From NCBI RefSeq assembly GCF_011302915.1, contig NZ_CP049872.1, forward strand, positions 2,731,590 through 2,795,589: a stretch of 64,000 nucleotides of DNA, written 5' to 3'. Positions 25,369 to 33,474 of the stretch are shown here, piece after piece. The stretch is from Thermomonas sp. HDW16. Its GTDB lineage: Bacteria > Pseudomonadota > Gammaproteobacteria > Xanthomonadales > Xanthomonadaceae. A program made the translations under genes and the position numbers. Below the pieces are notes generated by a model. The model saw only the letters and a list, made by a program, of their open reading frames with translations, had not been told where the DNA came from and ran no database searches. The first letter of the stretch is position 1, and every line of letters begins with the position of its first letter.

Positions 25369-26550
25369 ATGAGCCACAAACCGCAACTGCGCATCCCCGC
25401 CATCTACATGCGTGGCGGCACGTCGAAAGGCGTGTTCTTCCAGCTGGATGACCTGCCAGAAGCTGCGCGCGCACCTGGCAAGGCGCGCGATGCGCTGCTG
25501 GTGCGGGTGATCGGCTCGCCGGATCCGTATGGCAAGCACACCGACGGCATGGGCGGCGCGACGTCGAGCACCAGCAAGGTGGTGATCATCGCCAAGGCGT
25601 CGATGCCGGATCACGACGTGGACTATCTCTACGGCCAGGTACCGATCGATGGCAATTTCATCGACTGGAGCGGCAACTGCGGGAACCTGTCGTCGGCAGT
25701 GGGGCCGTTCGCGATCGCCAACGGGCTGGTCGATCCGTCGCGCGTGCCGGACAACGGCATGTGCAGCGTGCGGATCTGGCAGGCGAATATCCACAAGACC
25801 ATCGTCGCGCATGTGCCGATGACCAATGGCGAAGTGCAGGAAACCGGCGATTTCGAACTTGATGGGGTGACCTTCCCCGCGGCGGAGATCGCGCTGGAAT
25901 TCCTCGACCCAGCGGACGAAGGCGAAGACGGTGGCGCGATGTTTCCCACCGGCAATCTTGTCGATGAAATCGACGTGCCCGGCATTGGCAGGTTCAAGGC
26001 GACGCTGATCAATGCGGGCGTACCGACGATCTTCATCGACGCCGCTTCGCTAGGCTACGACGGCACCGAACTGCAACCGGCGATCAACGAGGACAAGGCC
26101 GCGCTGGCGAAGCTGGAAGCGATCCGCGCCGCGGGTGCGGTGCGCATGGGCCTGATCGATGATGTGTCGAAAGCCGCCGCGCGGCCGCTAACGCCGAAGA
26201 TCGCCTTCGTCGCGCCGCCGAAGGATTACGTGTCGTCCAGCGGCAAGCCCGTGCACGCAGGCGATATCGACCTGCTGGCGCGCGCGATCTCGATGGGCAA
26301 GCTGCATCACGCGATGATGGGCACGGCATCGGTGGCGATCGCGACGGCGGCGGCAGTGCCGGGCACCGTGGTCAATGCCGCGGCCGGTGGTGGCACCCGT
26401 GATGCAGTCCGCTTCGGCCATCCCTCCGGCACGCTGCGCGTTGGCGCGGACGTGAAGCAGGTCGACGGCCAATGGGTGGCGACCAAGGCGGTGATGTCGC
26501 GCTCCGCGCGCGTATTGATGGAAGGCACGGTGCGGGTGCCGCAGGACTGA
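25369..26550 (+). CDS. prpF: 2-methylaconitate isomerase PrpF
   Basis: A 393-residue PrpF with the diaminopimelate-epimerase-like fold: RIPAIYMRGGTSKGVFF near the start, GMGGATSSTSKV, and SGNCGNLSSAVGPFAI around a key Cys. It moves the double bond of the AcnD product so that AcnB can hydrate it. It starts 1 base after acnD (TGAC-ATG), so the pair is translated together. A late motif NAAAGGGTRDAVRFGHPSGT is also typical. The stop is 1 base from the convergent GNAT gene. Confidence 0.93.
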   Translation: MSHKPQLRIPAIYMRGGTSKGVFFQLDDLPEAARAPGKARDALLVRVIGSPDPYGKHTDGMGGATSSTSKVVIIAKASMPDHDVDYLYGQVPIDGNFIDWSGNCGNLSSAVGPFAIANGLVDPSRVPDNGMCSVRIWQANIHKTIVAHVPMTNGEVQETGDFELDGVTFPAAEIALEFLDPADEGEDGGAMFPTGNLVDEIDVPGIGRFKATLINAGVPTIFIDAASLGYDGTELQPAINEDKAALAKLEAIRAAGAVRMGLIDDVSKAAARPLTPKIAFVAPPKDYVSSSGKPVHAGDIDLLARAISMGKLHHAMMGTASVAIATAAAVPGTVVNAAAGGGTRDAVRFGHPSGTLRVGADVKQVDGQWVATKAVMSRSARVLMEGTVRVPQD

Positions 26551-26551
26551 C

Positions 26552-27037
26552 TCAGTCCTTTTGAGGTTCCCAGATCATGTGCACGTCAGCGCGCGCATAG
26601 TGCGAACCGGCACGCGGCGCGGGATGGTGGCGGAAGCCGACGCTTTCGTACAAGGCCAATGCGGGCGCCAGCTTGCTGCTGGATTCCAGGAACAGCTCGC
26701 GCGCATCGAGGCTTCGATATAGCCGCAAGGCTTCGTCCATCAGCAGGCGACCGATGCCAAGCCCCCGCGCTTCCGGCGACACCGCCATCTTGGTGAGTTC
26801 GTAGATGCCGTCGCCAAGATGCATCAGCGCAACCGTGCCGAGCGCGCGATCCGCTTCATCCACGGCGAACAGGATGTAGCCACCACCGGCCAGGATGTAA
26901 CGTTCCGGGTGCTGCAGCACTTCGCGGTCGTAGGCTTCGACTTCGAACCACTGCTCCAGCCACTCGATGTTCAAGGCAGCGAAGTCGGCGCGCCAGCGCG
27001 GTTCGAAACCGACGATGCGGATGGCATTGGTGTTCAT
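26552..27037 (-). CDS. GNAT-family N-acetyltransferase
   Basis: A 161-residue acetyltransferase of the GCN5 type. The acetyl-CoA binding stretch is KMAVSPEARGLGIGRLLMDEA, followed by LFLESSSKLAPALALYESVGF. The start at 27037 (MNTNAIRIVGFEP) overlaps the stop of the next upstream gene by 4 bases. Targets may be an amino group on a small molecule, peptide or antibiotic; the sequence does not tell. It forms a two-gene operon with the GFA protein. Confidence 0.85.
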   Translation of the reverse strand: MNTNAIRIVGFEPRWRADFAALNIEWLEQWFEVEAYDREVLQHPERYILAGGGYILFAVDEADRALGTVALMHLGDGIYELTKMAVSPEARGLGIGRLLMDEALRLYRSLDARELFLESSSKLAPALALYESVGFRHHPAPRAGSHYARADVHMIWEPQKD

Positions 27038-27444
27038 GCGTCGGTGAGGTGCGCACACGCCGCCGTCGCGGCATCGCGGTCGTTATCGTCGAACGGGGTG
27101 ATATGGAAGAACGACACGGTGCCGGCATCGAGGCAGCGTCCGTTGACGCTGAAACCGTCCGGATGGCTGCGCGGCACATAAAAACTCTTGATGCCGCAGT
27201 GACGGCAGAACAGGTGCTTCGCCGTGCCGGTATTGAAGGCGTATTCGACCAAGTCATCCGTGCCGGACAACAGGTGGAAGCGCGAAGCCGGCACGATCAG
27301 GTGCAGGTAGCCGGTCATCGTGCAGATCGTGCAGTTGCACTCCAGCACTTCGGGCGCAGCCGGGGCCTCGACTTCGAAACGCACGCGGCGGCAATGACAG
27401 CCGCCGCGATGGGTGACATGTGGTGGATGCGCGGATTGGCTCAT
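27034..27444 (-). CDS. GFA-family zinc protein (glutathione-dependent formaldehyde-activating-like)
   Basis: A 136-residue protein of the Gfa/CENP-V fold. Cys motifs are CHC near residue 16-18, CNCTIC (36-41 region) and CRHCG later, which bind zinc as in the family. The domain covers nearly the whole protein. The founding enzyme spontaneously joins formaldehyde to glutathione, but most members have no known substrate. No glutathione-dependent dehydrogenase is next to it. It precedes the acetyltransferase with a 4-base overlap. Confidence 0.85.
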   Translation of the reverse strand: MSQSAHPPHVTHRGGCHCRRVRFEVEAPAAPEVLECNCTICTMTGYLHLIVPASRFHLLSGTDDLVEYAFNTGTAKHLFCRHCGIKSFYVPRSHPDGFSVNGRCLDAGTVSFFHITPFDDNDRDAATAACAHLTDA

Positions 27445-27464
27445 CCGCGCATTCTAGTCACGGA

Positions 27465-28109
27465 TCAGTGCTTGCCCTTGCCGTTCCCGTGGCCGCCATC
27501 CGATTTGCCACCCTTGGAACCCTTGTCGCCTTTGAACCCCTTGCCGCCCTTCGCACCCTTGTCACCATTGCCATGGTCCGCATGCGCAGAGGCGGATGGC
27601 TTGCCTTTCGCCTTGCCGTGGTTCGGGTACGCGCGCTTGAGCTCGGCATCCAGCACGATCGGCCGCGACCAGCGATCGTAAGTCGGCACGAAACCGTTCT
27701 TCAGGCGATGGAATTCCGCCGAACCCGGCTTGATGCCCATCTGCTTGGCCACCACACCCCAACCCTGGCCGTGGTTCTCCTGCCAGTAATCGGTCACGTA
27801 ACCGCAGGGGCGGCCGATGATCTGGGCGATGGTGCAGGCGTAATACACGTCGCCCGGCGCCCAGCGACGATTGACCAGCAGGTCGGTGACCAGATCGCGT
27901 GGCGCACCGCGGTAACGCACCATCTCGTCGATGAAGGGGTCGCGGTACTGCGAACCATAGCGGTTCATGTCCGCCAGTTGCGTGTCTACCCAGACGTCGC
28001 CGCTGCGCGGGTTCCAGTTGAGGCTAAAGGTCTGGGCGTTCGCGCTGCCGATGCCGGCGGCGATCAGACCGGCAAGGACGATGGGTTGCAGCAATCGGCT
28101 GGTACGCAT
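27465..28109 (-). CDS. exported protein with collagen-like Gly/Lys tail
   Basis: A 214-residue protein with a signal peptide (MRTSRLLQPIVLAGLIAAG, then IGSANA). A folded part (about 26-165) includes LNWNPRSGDVWVDTQLADMN, YYACTIAQIIGRPCGYV (two Cys likely disulfide-linked) and ENHGQGWGVVAKQMGIKPGS. The last 45 residues are a Gly/Lys/Asp repeat of X-K-G triplets (DKGAKGGKGFKGDKGSKGG), collagen-like in pattern but very short. The folded part is unknown to me by name. It is one of three neighbouring exported proteins with odd tails. Confidence 0.7.
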   Translation of the reverse strand: MRTSRLLQPIVLAGLIAAGIGSANAQTFSLNWNPRSGDVWVDTQLADMNRYGSQYRDPFIDEMVRYRGAPRDLVTDLLVNRRWAPGDVYYACTIAQIIGRPCGYVTDYWQENHGQGWGVVAKQMGIKPGSAEFHRLKNGFVPTYDRWSRPIVLDAELKRAYPNHGKAKGKPSASAHADHGNGDKGAKGGKGFKGDKGSKGGKSDGGHGNGKGKH

Positions 28110-28212
28110 GCGCTACTCCTGGTGCAGGTTGGTACCCGCGTGGTCGATGGCGTCAGTGTCCACGACAGCGGTTAACTGACTCGTGAAGGACACACCCACC
28201 GGTTACGAACGG

Positions 28213-28650
28213 TCAGCGCATGGTGTCGAAGGTGACGGGGACCATCACGTCATCGGCTGCTGCAGGCAATGCTCGGCCATGCGCATCGCGCGCCTGCAGC
28301 GTGCCATCGGCCAGCCGGGCATAGACGCGCTCGCCGCCATTGCGCGAACGCAGCCGCAGCAGGTCGCCTTCGGCCAGCCACTCGCCTTCATCGTCGAATT
28401 GGCGGTCGCCGCCAGCGCCGCGATAGTGCTCGATCAGGCGGTAAGGTTGCTTGCCGCCCTCCTGCTCCAGCCGCAACCAGGCTTCGATGCCGTTGCAATC
28501 CGTGCACGGCCGCTGTCCGCGGAATTCTATCGCGCTATTGGAGGCGGACCCTACCGCACCGGGGCTGCCGCCGGGCGGCGCGGCGATCTCGCAGCCGGCC
28601 AGCGAAACCAGCATCAACGCGATAAAGCGGGAAATCCGTGGCATGCGCAT
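28213..28650 (-). CDS. NlpE-like lipoprotein
   Basis: A 145-residue lipoprotein: signal MRMPRISRFIALMLVSLA with lipobox LAGC (Cys20). The mature part has FRGQRPCTDCNGIEAWLRLE, which closely resembles the CxxC-bearing start of the NlpE N-terminal domain (copper or surface-contact signalling lipoprotein), then EGEWLAEGDLLRLRSRNGG of the same barrel. Only that domain is present, shorter than NlpE. ATG 28650 is used because the frame upstream is not signal-like. A signal or chaperone role in the outer membrane is possible. Confidence 0.72.
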   Translation of the reverse strand: MRMPRISRFIALMLVSLAGCEIAAPPGGSPGAVGSASNSAIEFRGQRPCTDCNGIEAWLRLEQEGGKQPYRLIEHYRGAGGDRQFDDEGEWLAEGDLLRLRSRNGGERVYARLADGTLQARDAHGRALPAAADDVMVPVTFDTMR

Positions 28651-28687
28651 GTCGCGATTGTGGCGCAATCGCGACAGCCATACACGA

Positions 28688-28716
28688 ACGAACGGCGCCG
28701 CATGGGCGCCGTTCGT
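28688..28716 (-). terminator. 12-bp stem-loop after the Arg/Asp/Tyr-rich exported gene
   Basis: A perfect 12-bp stem (ACGAACGGCGCC / GGCGCCGTTCGT) with a 5-base loop lies 28 bases beyond the stop at 28744 on the minus strand and before the NlpE-like start. There is no clear T-run after it, so it may be a weak intrinsic terminator or an mRNA-end stabiliser. In the plus direction it is followed by a TCTTTC stretch, which is only slightly better. Confidence 0.5.
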
Positions 28717-28743
28717 CGTCTTTCGGGTTACAGCCAACGCGGC

Positions 28744-29220
28744 TTAGTCACGGTCGTCGCGATCACGCCAGCGGCGGCCATCATAGTAACGGTCGTTGCG
28801 GTCATAACGACCGTCGCGGTCATAGCGGGAATCGTAGTACGAGGTCTTGCACTTGCCGTGCTTGTTGCACTTCACGTTGCGCTGGCCCGTGACCGGGTAA
28901 CCACGATTGCGGTTGTAGCCATAGGCATTGCCGTACGGGGGGCCGTTGCGGTAGCCGTTGTTATAGGTATTGCGCGGGATGTAGCGGTAATAGACCGGAT
29001 TGCCGTAACGGTCGCGCTGCATGACCAAGCGGTCGTTGTAGCCGTAATCGCCGTAACGGTAGTACGGCTGGTTGCCGCGCAGGACCACGTCGGCCACGTT
29101 CACCAGCACGCGCACCAAGTCGTCGGACTGTGCCTGCGCCGGGGCCGGCGCGGCGACGGCCGCAACGCCAAGGCTGGCGGCCAGGACGGCGGGGGCAAGA
29201 TAGCGGGACAGGCTCATCAT
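28744..29220 (-). CDS. exported protein with Tyr/Asn/Asp/Arg-rich tail
   Basis: A 158-residue protein with signal MMSLSRYLAPAVLAASLGVA, then APAPAQAQ. The mature chain starts SDDLVRVLVNVADVVLRGN and then becomes very rich in Tyr, Arg, Asn and Gly (PYYRYGDYGYNDRLV, then many RYDRD-type repeats). Two Cys flank Lys (VKCNKHGKCKTS). A GGAG ribosome site 6 bases before 29220 decides the start. Such tails occur in envelope stress proteins of xanthomonads. No enzyme motif was found. Confidence 0.72.
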   Translation of the reverse strand: MMSLSRYLAPAVLAASLGVAAVAAPAPAQAQSDDLVRVLVNVADVVLRGNQPYYRYGDYGYNDRLVMQRDRYGNPVYYRYIPRNTYNNGYRNGPPYGNAYGYNRNRGYPVTGQRNVKCNKHGKCKTSYYDSRYDRDGRYDRNDRYYDGRRWRDRDDRD

Positions 29221-29331
29221 GTTGGTCTCCTCGACATCCGCACCAACGCGGATTCGGTTACGACCTTGCGCCCCCGCAGGTGAACGCTTTTCTAATTTCG
29301 AGGTAACGCGCCAAACGCGCACATGGCGCGT

Positions 29332-30060
29332 TCAGCTGCGTGCAAGCGCCGTCAATTCCTGCATGGCCATCGGCAACTGTCCAAGACCCGCGATGCTGCG
29401 CATGCGTTCCCCGCCGTGGAGCAACTGCGCCTCGGCCTCGTGCGCCCACGTCGTGTGGTAGGGCACGTGCACGCCCCAACCGCCCAGCTCCAGTACCGGC
29501 GCGATGTCCGAACGCAGCGAATTGCCCACCATCACGAATTGCCCGGGTTCGACGCCGAATTCCGCGAACAGCCGCGCATAGGTACGCGGATCTTTTTCGC
29601 TGACGATTTCGATGCGGCGGAACAGGTCGGACAAACCGCTATCGCGCACCTTCGCTTCCTGGTGGAACAAATCGCCCTTGGTGATCAGCACCACGGGCAT
29701 GTCGGCGGCGATGCGCTCCACCGCTTCGCGCACGCCCGGCAGGAGTTCGACCGGATGCCGCAGCAAACCCTTGCCGAGCTCCACGATGCGGTGCACATCG
29801 GCGGCGCTGATGCGGGCCTCGGTGATCGCCACCGCTGCTTCGATCATCGACAGCACCATGCCCTTCACGCCATAGCCGAACAGCGCCAGGTTGCCCTTCT
29901 CCACCGCGTACAGGCGATCGCCCGCATCCGTCAGGTCCACGTAGGCGCCGACGATGCGCTCGAACTCCGCCTGCGCCTCGTCGAAATAATCCTGGCTCTT
30001 CCACAGGGTGTCGTCGGCATCGAAGCCGACCAGTGCGATGCCGCCGCGCGTGCTGTCCAT
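29332..30060 (-). CDS. HAD-superfamily hydrolase
   Basis: A 242-residue phosphatase-like protein. HAD motif I is FDADDTLWKS (nucleophile Asp), motif II is near VVLITKGDLF, and the motif III/IV region is EKDPRTYARL with VMVGNSLRSDIAPVLELGG. A helical cap of about 90 residues lies between motifs I and II. Start ATG 30060 (MDSTRGGIALVGFDADD) begins right before motif I, as expected; the open frame further upstream is not used. The substrate is unknown. An intrinsic terminator of the preceding EF-hand gene lies 34 bases upstream. Confidence 0.85.
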   Translation of the reverse strand: MDSTRGGIALVGFDADDTLWKSQDYFDEAQAEFERIVGAYVDLTDAGDRLYAVEKGNLALFGYGVKGMVLSMIEAAVAITEARISAADVHRIVELGKGLLRHPVELLPGVREAVERIAADMPVVLITKGDLFHQEAKVRDSGLSDLFRRIEIVSEKDPRTYARLFAEFGVEPGQFVMVGNSLRSDIAPVLELGGWGVHVPYHTTWAHEAEAQLLHGGERMRSIAGLGQLPMAMQELTALARS

Positions 30061-30093
30061 GCACGAAGTGTAAGCGTCGGGCACCACGGCGGA

Positions 30094-30123
30094 AATACGA
30101 AGGGCTGCCAAGGCCGCCCTTCG
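30094..30123 (-). terminator. intrinsic terminator of the EF-hand gene
   Basis: On the minus strand, CGAAGGGC pairs with GCCCTTCG around a 10-base loop that can add a small inner stem. A TATTT stretch follows directly. It is 33 bases after the EF-hand stop and 34 bases before the HAD start, so it should separate the two genes. Confidence 0.6.
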
Positions 30124-30155
30124 TGCCACAACATCGTTGTTATTGGTTTTTTCGG

Positions 30156-30632
30156 TCAGCTGCCGGCCTTCGTCTTGGCCTTGCCGCTCGCCGCGAGCCA
30201 AGTCTTGTATTCGTCCTGGGTCAACTCGCCATTGGCATCGGCATCGGCCTTCACGAATACCTTGGACAGGCTTTGCATCGTTGCTGCCTCGGTGGCACTC
30301 AGGCTGCCATTGCCATTGGCATCCAGTTCCGACCAACTCTTCTTTGCCGGCGTCGCGGGGGTTGCCGGTGTTGCGGGCACGGCTGCTTGTGCAGCGGTGC
30401 CGGCAGTCGTGTCCGCCTTCACCGGAACTGCAGGAGTCGCCGAAACGGCAGGCGTTGCGGCTTGCGCACCGGCCTGGACGTTGCCTTGCGACTGCCCAGC
30501 CATGACTGGGGCTTCGACGCGCGCCTTCGCGCCGGCATTCACGCCAACGCCCAGGCTTTGCGCGAATGCGACAGGGGCCGCCAGGCACGCGGCCACGGCG
30601 ATGGTCAACGACAGGAGTTTCGATTTCGACAT
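30156..30632 (-). CDS. exported EF-hand calcium-binding protein
   Basis: A 158-residue protein with a signal peptide (MSKSKLLSLTIAVAACLA, then APVAFA). A Thr/Pro/Ala/Val low-complexity section (about 45-100) leads to two EF-hands: DANGNGSLSATE and DADANGELTQDE. The second has the normal 12-residue loop with Glu at the last ligand position, and the first has the same form. So the C-terminal part should bind calcium outside the cytoplasm. A short Lys-rich end (SGKAKTKAGS) closes it. The frame upstream to 30794 is not used because the signal begins at 30632. Confidence 0.82.
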   Translation of the reverse strand: MSKSKLLSLTIAVAACLAAPVAFAQSLGVGVNAGAKARVEAPVMAGQSQGNVQAGAQAATPAVSATPAVPVKADTTAGTAAQAAVPATPATPATPAKKSWSELDANGNGSLSATEAATMQSLSKVFVKADADANGELTQDEYKTWLAASGKAKTKAGS

Positions 30633-30831
30633 TGGTACCTCGTCTTCGTTCTGCGGGGGATCAAAACGGGTGTTGCTGCGTCGCGTGCTGCTCACAACCC
30701 CAGCACAAGCCGCAGCACGCACCTTACGCATCCCGTCTGAATCCACTCCGCCGCGCAGCCTGAACGACAACGATTGTTTAACCACGCCTGGCAAAATCCG
30801 CGCTACCCACGCGGTGCATCCATGCCGCCGG

Positions 30832-31626
30832 TCACTGCGCCGCGCGCAATGGCGGATCCAGCGGCTTCAAGCCCATCGCGCTGCGATAGCGCTCATGCAG
30901 GACATGCACTTTTTCCACATAGGCCAGCGTTTCCGCATACGGCGGCACCCCGCGGAACTTCGCCACGGCGCCGATACCGGCGTTGTACGCGGCGGCGGCC
31001 AGGTTGAAATCGCCCTTGTAACGACGCAACAACGCGCGCAGGAATTTCGCACCGCCGTCGATCGATTGCTTCGATGCGAACGGGTCGGCGACGCCGTACT
31101 CGCGCTGCACCTCCGGCATCAACTGCATCACGCCCTGCGCGCCCTTCGGCGAAACCGCCTTCGCATCGAATCCGCTTTCCGCATGCGCGATGGCACGCAG
31201 GAAAGCATCGTCCACCTTGTGCGCCTTTGCCGCCGCACGAAACTCCTGCGCATGCGCATCCAGCCGTGGCTTGCCGAGCTTGCCCAGCCCCACGTGCGCG
31301 GGTGAGGCCTTGGGCGTCTCCACGGTGAACTTGAGGTACTGCACCGCGCCCGGCATCCGCCGCGTGGTGTAGACCATGCGCCCGTCCGGCGCTTTCCATT
31401 CGTACAACGTGCCGCTGAACACACCGAGTTCGCCCCACAGGTTGGGCAGCATCGCCGCGTTGTCGTCGATGGTCTTCGCCTCGCATTTGCTGCCGGGTTC
31501 CGGCGCGGTGGACAGGCTGACCGTGGCGTCCTTCACGCAGCGATAGACGGTGCGTGCCTGTGCATCGCCGATGGCGGCACAGGCAGTCAGCAGCAACAGG
31601 GTCGTGGCGACGATTCGCGGACGCAT
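30832..31626 (-). CDS. lytic transglycosylase (SLT domain) lipoprotein
   Basis: A 264-residue murein-cleaving enzyme. The N-terminus MRPRIVATTLLLLTAC fits a lipobox (LTAC, Cys16), so outer-membrane anchoring is likely. A short beta region (about 25-100; RCVKDATVSLSTAPEPGSKC, DUF4124-like) precedes the SLT domain: catalytic Glu150 in IAHAESGFDAKAVSPKGAQG, VMQLMPE, and AAAAYNAGIGAV with PYAETLAYVEKV. The family cuts glycan strands to 1,6-anhydro ends. Length is typical of small EmtA/MltC-like enzymes. Confidence 0.87.
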   Translation of the reverse strand: MRPRIVATTLLLLTACAAIGDAQARTVYRCVKDATVSLSTAPEPGSKCEAKTIDDNAAMLPNLWGELGVFSGTLYEWKAPDGRMVYTTRRMPGAVQYLKFTVETPKASPAHVGLGKLGKPRLDAHAQEFRAAAKAHKVDDAFLRAIAHAESGFDAKAVSPKGAQGVMQLMPEVQREYGVADPFASKQSIDGGAKFLRALLRRYKGDFNLAAAAYNAGIGAVAKFRGVPPYAETLAYVEKVHVLHERYRSAMGLKPLDPPLRAAQ

Positions 31627-31671
31627 CGCGCGAATTCTAGAGTGCGCTGCTGAATGGCGAGACGATCATGC

Positions 31672-32145
31672 TCACACCGGCAATGCCGTGGTCTTCTTCA
31701 CCGTGCGCAAGGCCAGCGTGGATTGCACGCGCACCACGCCGGGCAGCTGGGTGAGGATCTCGGTGTGGATGCGTTCGAAATCGGCGGCGTCGGCATAGGC
31801 CACGCGCACCATGTAATCCGCGGTGCCGGCGAGCAGGCAGCATTCGGTGACTTCCGGATGCCGATTGATCGCGGCCTCGAACGCATCCAGCGCGGCGCGG
31901 CCTTGCTGGTCCAGCGTGACCAGTACGAACGCGGTACCCGGCAAACCGGCCAGCTTCTCGTCCAGCAGCATCACGTATCGCGAAATCAGCCCGGATTCCT
32001 CAAGCAACTTGACCCGGCGCAGGCAGGCCGAGGGCGACAGGTTGATGCGCTGCGCCAGTTCCAGGTTGGTCAGCCGGCCATCGGCCTGCAGCAGGCGCAG
32101 GATGGCGCGGTCGCGGTCGTCGAGGGGGACTTCGTTGGCACGCAT
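31672..32145 (-). CDS. Lrp/AsnC-family regulator, divergent from alanine dehydrogenase
   Basis: A 157-residue regulator: helix-turn-helix (about 20-50; NLELAQRINLSPSACLRRVKLLE) and a C-terminal RAM ligand domain (about 75-150). The text VLVTLDQQGRAALDAFEA and CCLLAGTADYMVRVAYAD fits Lrp. I use ATG 32145 (MRANEVPLDDRDRAI). It faces away from ald, separated by 127 bases, an arrangement typical of Lrp-type control of alanine dehydrogenase by alanine or leucine. Confidence 0.88.
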   Translation of the reverse strand: MRANEVPLDDRDRAILRLLQADGRLTNLELAQRINLSPSACLRRVKLLEESGLISRYVMLLDEKLAGLPGTAFVLVTLDQQGRAALDAFEAAINRHPEVTECCLLAGTADYMVRVAYADAADFERIHTEILTQLPGVVRVQSTLALRTVKKTTALPV

Positions 32146-32158
32146 GACATTCGATTGA

Positions 32159-32177
32159 TTGGCCGATATTTCGCCAA
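32159..32177. promoter_or_regulatory. possible Lrp-type operator between lrp-like gene and ald
   Basis: An AT-rich dyad, TTGGC-CGATATTTC-GCCAA, lies 14 bases upstream of the regulator ATG and 96 bases before ald. Lrp family sites are loose AT-centred dyads, so this fits but is weak evidence by itself. The divergent spacing makes one shared operator likely. No canonical -35/-10 pair could be chosen with confidence. Confidence 0.35.
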
Positions 32178-32272
32178 CAATGCGACATCTGCGCATTCAT
32201 CGCAACGAATTCGGCGACTAAGTGCGCGATCCGGCGCGCATACTGCCGCCCTCAACCCGGGAGGAGAGCATC

Positions 32273-33391
32273 ATGCGCGTCGGCGTACCCAAGGAAATCA
32301 AGAACAACGAATACCGCGTGGGCCTGATCCCGTCGTCGGTGCTGGAACTCGTCCACCACGGCCACGAAGTGATCGTGCAGAAGGGCGCGGGCATCGGCGC
32401 TGGCCTGAGCGATGCGGACTACATCGCCGCCGGCGCCAAGATCATCGATACCGCCGATGAAATCTTCGCCAGCGCCGACATGATCGTGAAGGTGAAGGAG
32501 CCGCTGGCCGAGGAGCGCAAGAAGCTGCGCCCGGGCCAGATCCTGTTCACCTATTTGCACCTTGCTCCCGACGCACCGCAGACCAAGGACCTGATCGATT
32601 CCGGCGCGGTGTGCATCGCCTATGAAACCGTCACCGCCGCCAATGGCTCGCTGCCGTTGCTGACTCCGATGTCGGAAGTCGCAGGTCGCTTGGCCCCGCA
32701 GGTCGGCGCGCACTCGCTGGAGAAGACCCAGGGCGGCCGCGGCGTGCTGCTGGGTGGCGTGCCCGGCGTGCCTGCCGCCGAAGTAGTGATCCTCGGTGGC
32801 GGCGTATCCGGTACGCATGCGGCGACCATTGCGGTGGGCATGGGCGCGAAGGTCACCGTGGTCGATCGTTCGGCCGATGCGCTCAAGCGCCTGGCCAGCC
32901 AGTTCGGTACCTCGATCTCCACCGTGTTCTCCACCCGCGCCACCATCGAGGAACTGGTGCGCCGCGCCGACCTGCTGATCGGCACCGTGCTGATCCCGGG
33001 TGCCGCCGCACCGAAGCTGGTGACTCGCGACATGGTCAAGACCATGAAGCAGGGTTCGGTGATCGTGGACGTGGCGATCGACCAGGGCGGCTGCGTGGAA
33101 ACCTCGCATGCAACCACGCATGCCGACCCGACTTACGTTGTCGATGGCGTGGTGCACTACTGCGTGGCGAACATGCCGGGCGCAGTGGCGCGCACCTCCA
33201 CCTTCGCGCTGAACAACGTGACCCTGCCGTTCACCCTGGCACTGGCCGACAAGGGCTGGAAGCAGGCGCTGATCCAGGATGCTCACCTGCGCGAAGGCCT
33301 GAACGTGTGCGAAGGCAAAGTCACCTGCGAACCGGTGGCCGAAGCGCACGGCCTGCCTTACGTCAGTGCGGAAAGCGTGCTGGGCATGTAA
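32273..33391 (+). CDS. ald: alanine dehydrogenase
   Basis: A 372-residue NAD enzyme converting alanine to pyruvate and ammonia. It starts MRVGVPKEIKNNEYRVGL, has the substrate Lys in KVKEPLAEE, and a Rossmann turn VVILGGGVSGTHAATIAVGMGA. NNVTLPFTLALADKGWKQA ends the fold. A strong GGAGGAG site decides the start at 32273 over 32222. A classic intrinsic terminator follows. The divergent Lrp-like gene is the probable regulator. Confidence 0.95.
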   Translation: MRVGVPKEIKNNEYRVGLIPSSVLELVHHGHEVIVQKGAGIGAGLSDADYIAAGAKIIDTADEIFASADMIVKVKEPLAEERKKLRPGQILFTYLHLAPDAPQTKDLIDSGAVCIAYETVTAANGSLPLLTPMSEVAGRLAPQVGAHSLEKTQGGRGVLLGGVPGVPAAEVVILGGGVSGTHAATIAVGMGAKVTVVDRSADALKRLASQFGTSISTVFSTRATIEELVRRADLLIGTVLIPGAAAPKLVTRDMVKTMKQGSVIVDVAIDQGGCVETSHATTHADPTYVVDGVVHYCVANMPGAVARTSTFALNNVTLPFTLALADKGWKQALIQDAHLREGLNVCEGKVTCEPVAEAHGLPYVSAESVLGM

Positions 33392-33414
33392 GCCCCACGC
33401 AACGCTTGGACGAC

Positions 33415-33442
33415 AAAGGGGACGGTCAACCGTCCCCTTTTT
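33415..33442 (+). terminator. intrinsic terminator of ald
   Basis: AAAGGGGACGG pairs perfectly with CCGTCCCCTTT around a 4-base loop (TCAA), followed by TTTTT. It starts 23 bases after the ald stop. Because the stem begins with AAA, it can also work for transcription from the opposite strand; the minus-strand peptidase gene ends at 33475. Confidence 0.9.
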
Positions 33443-33474
33443 CATTGCTGCAGCGAAAGATACAACCCGTGCAG

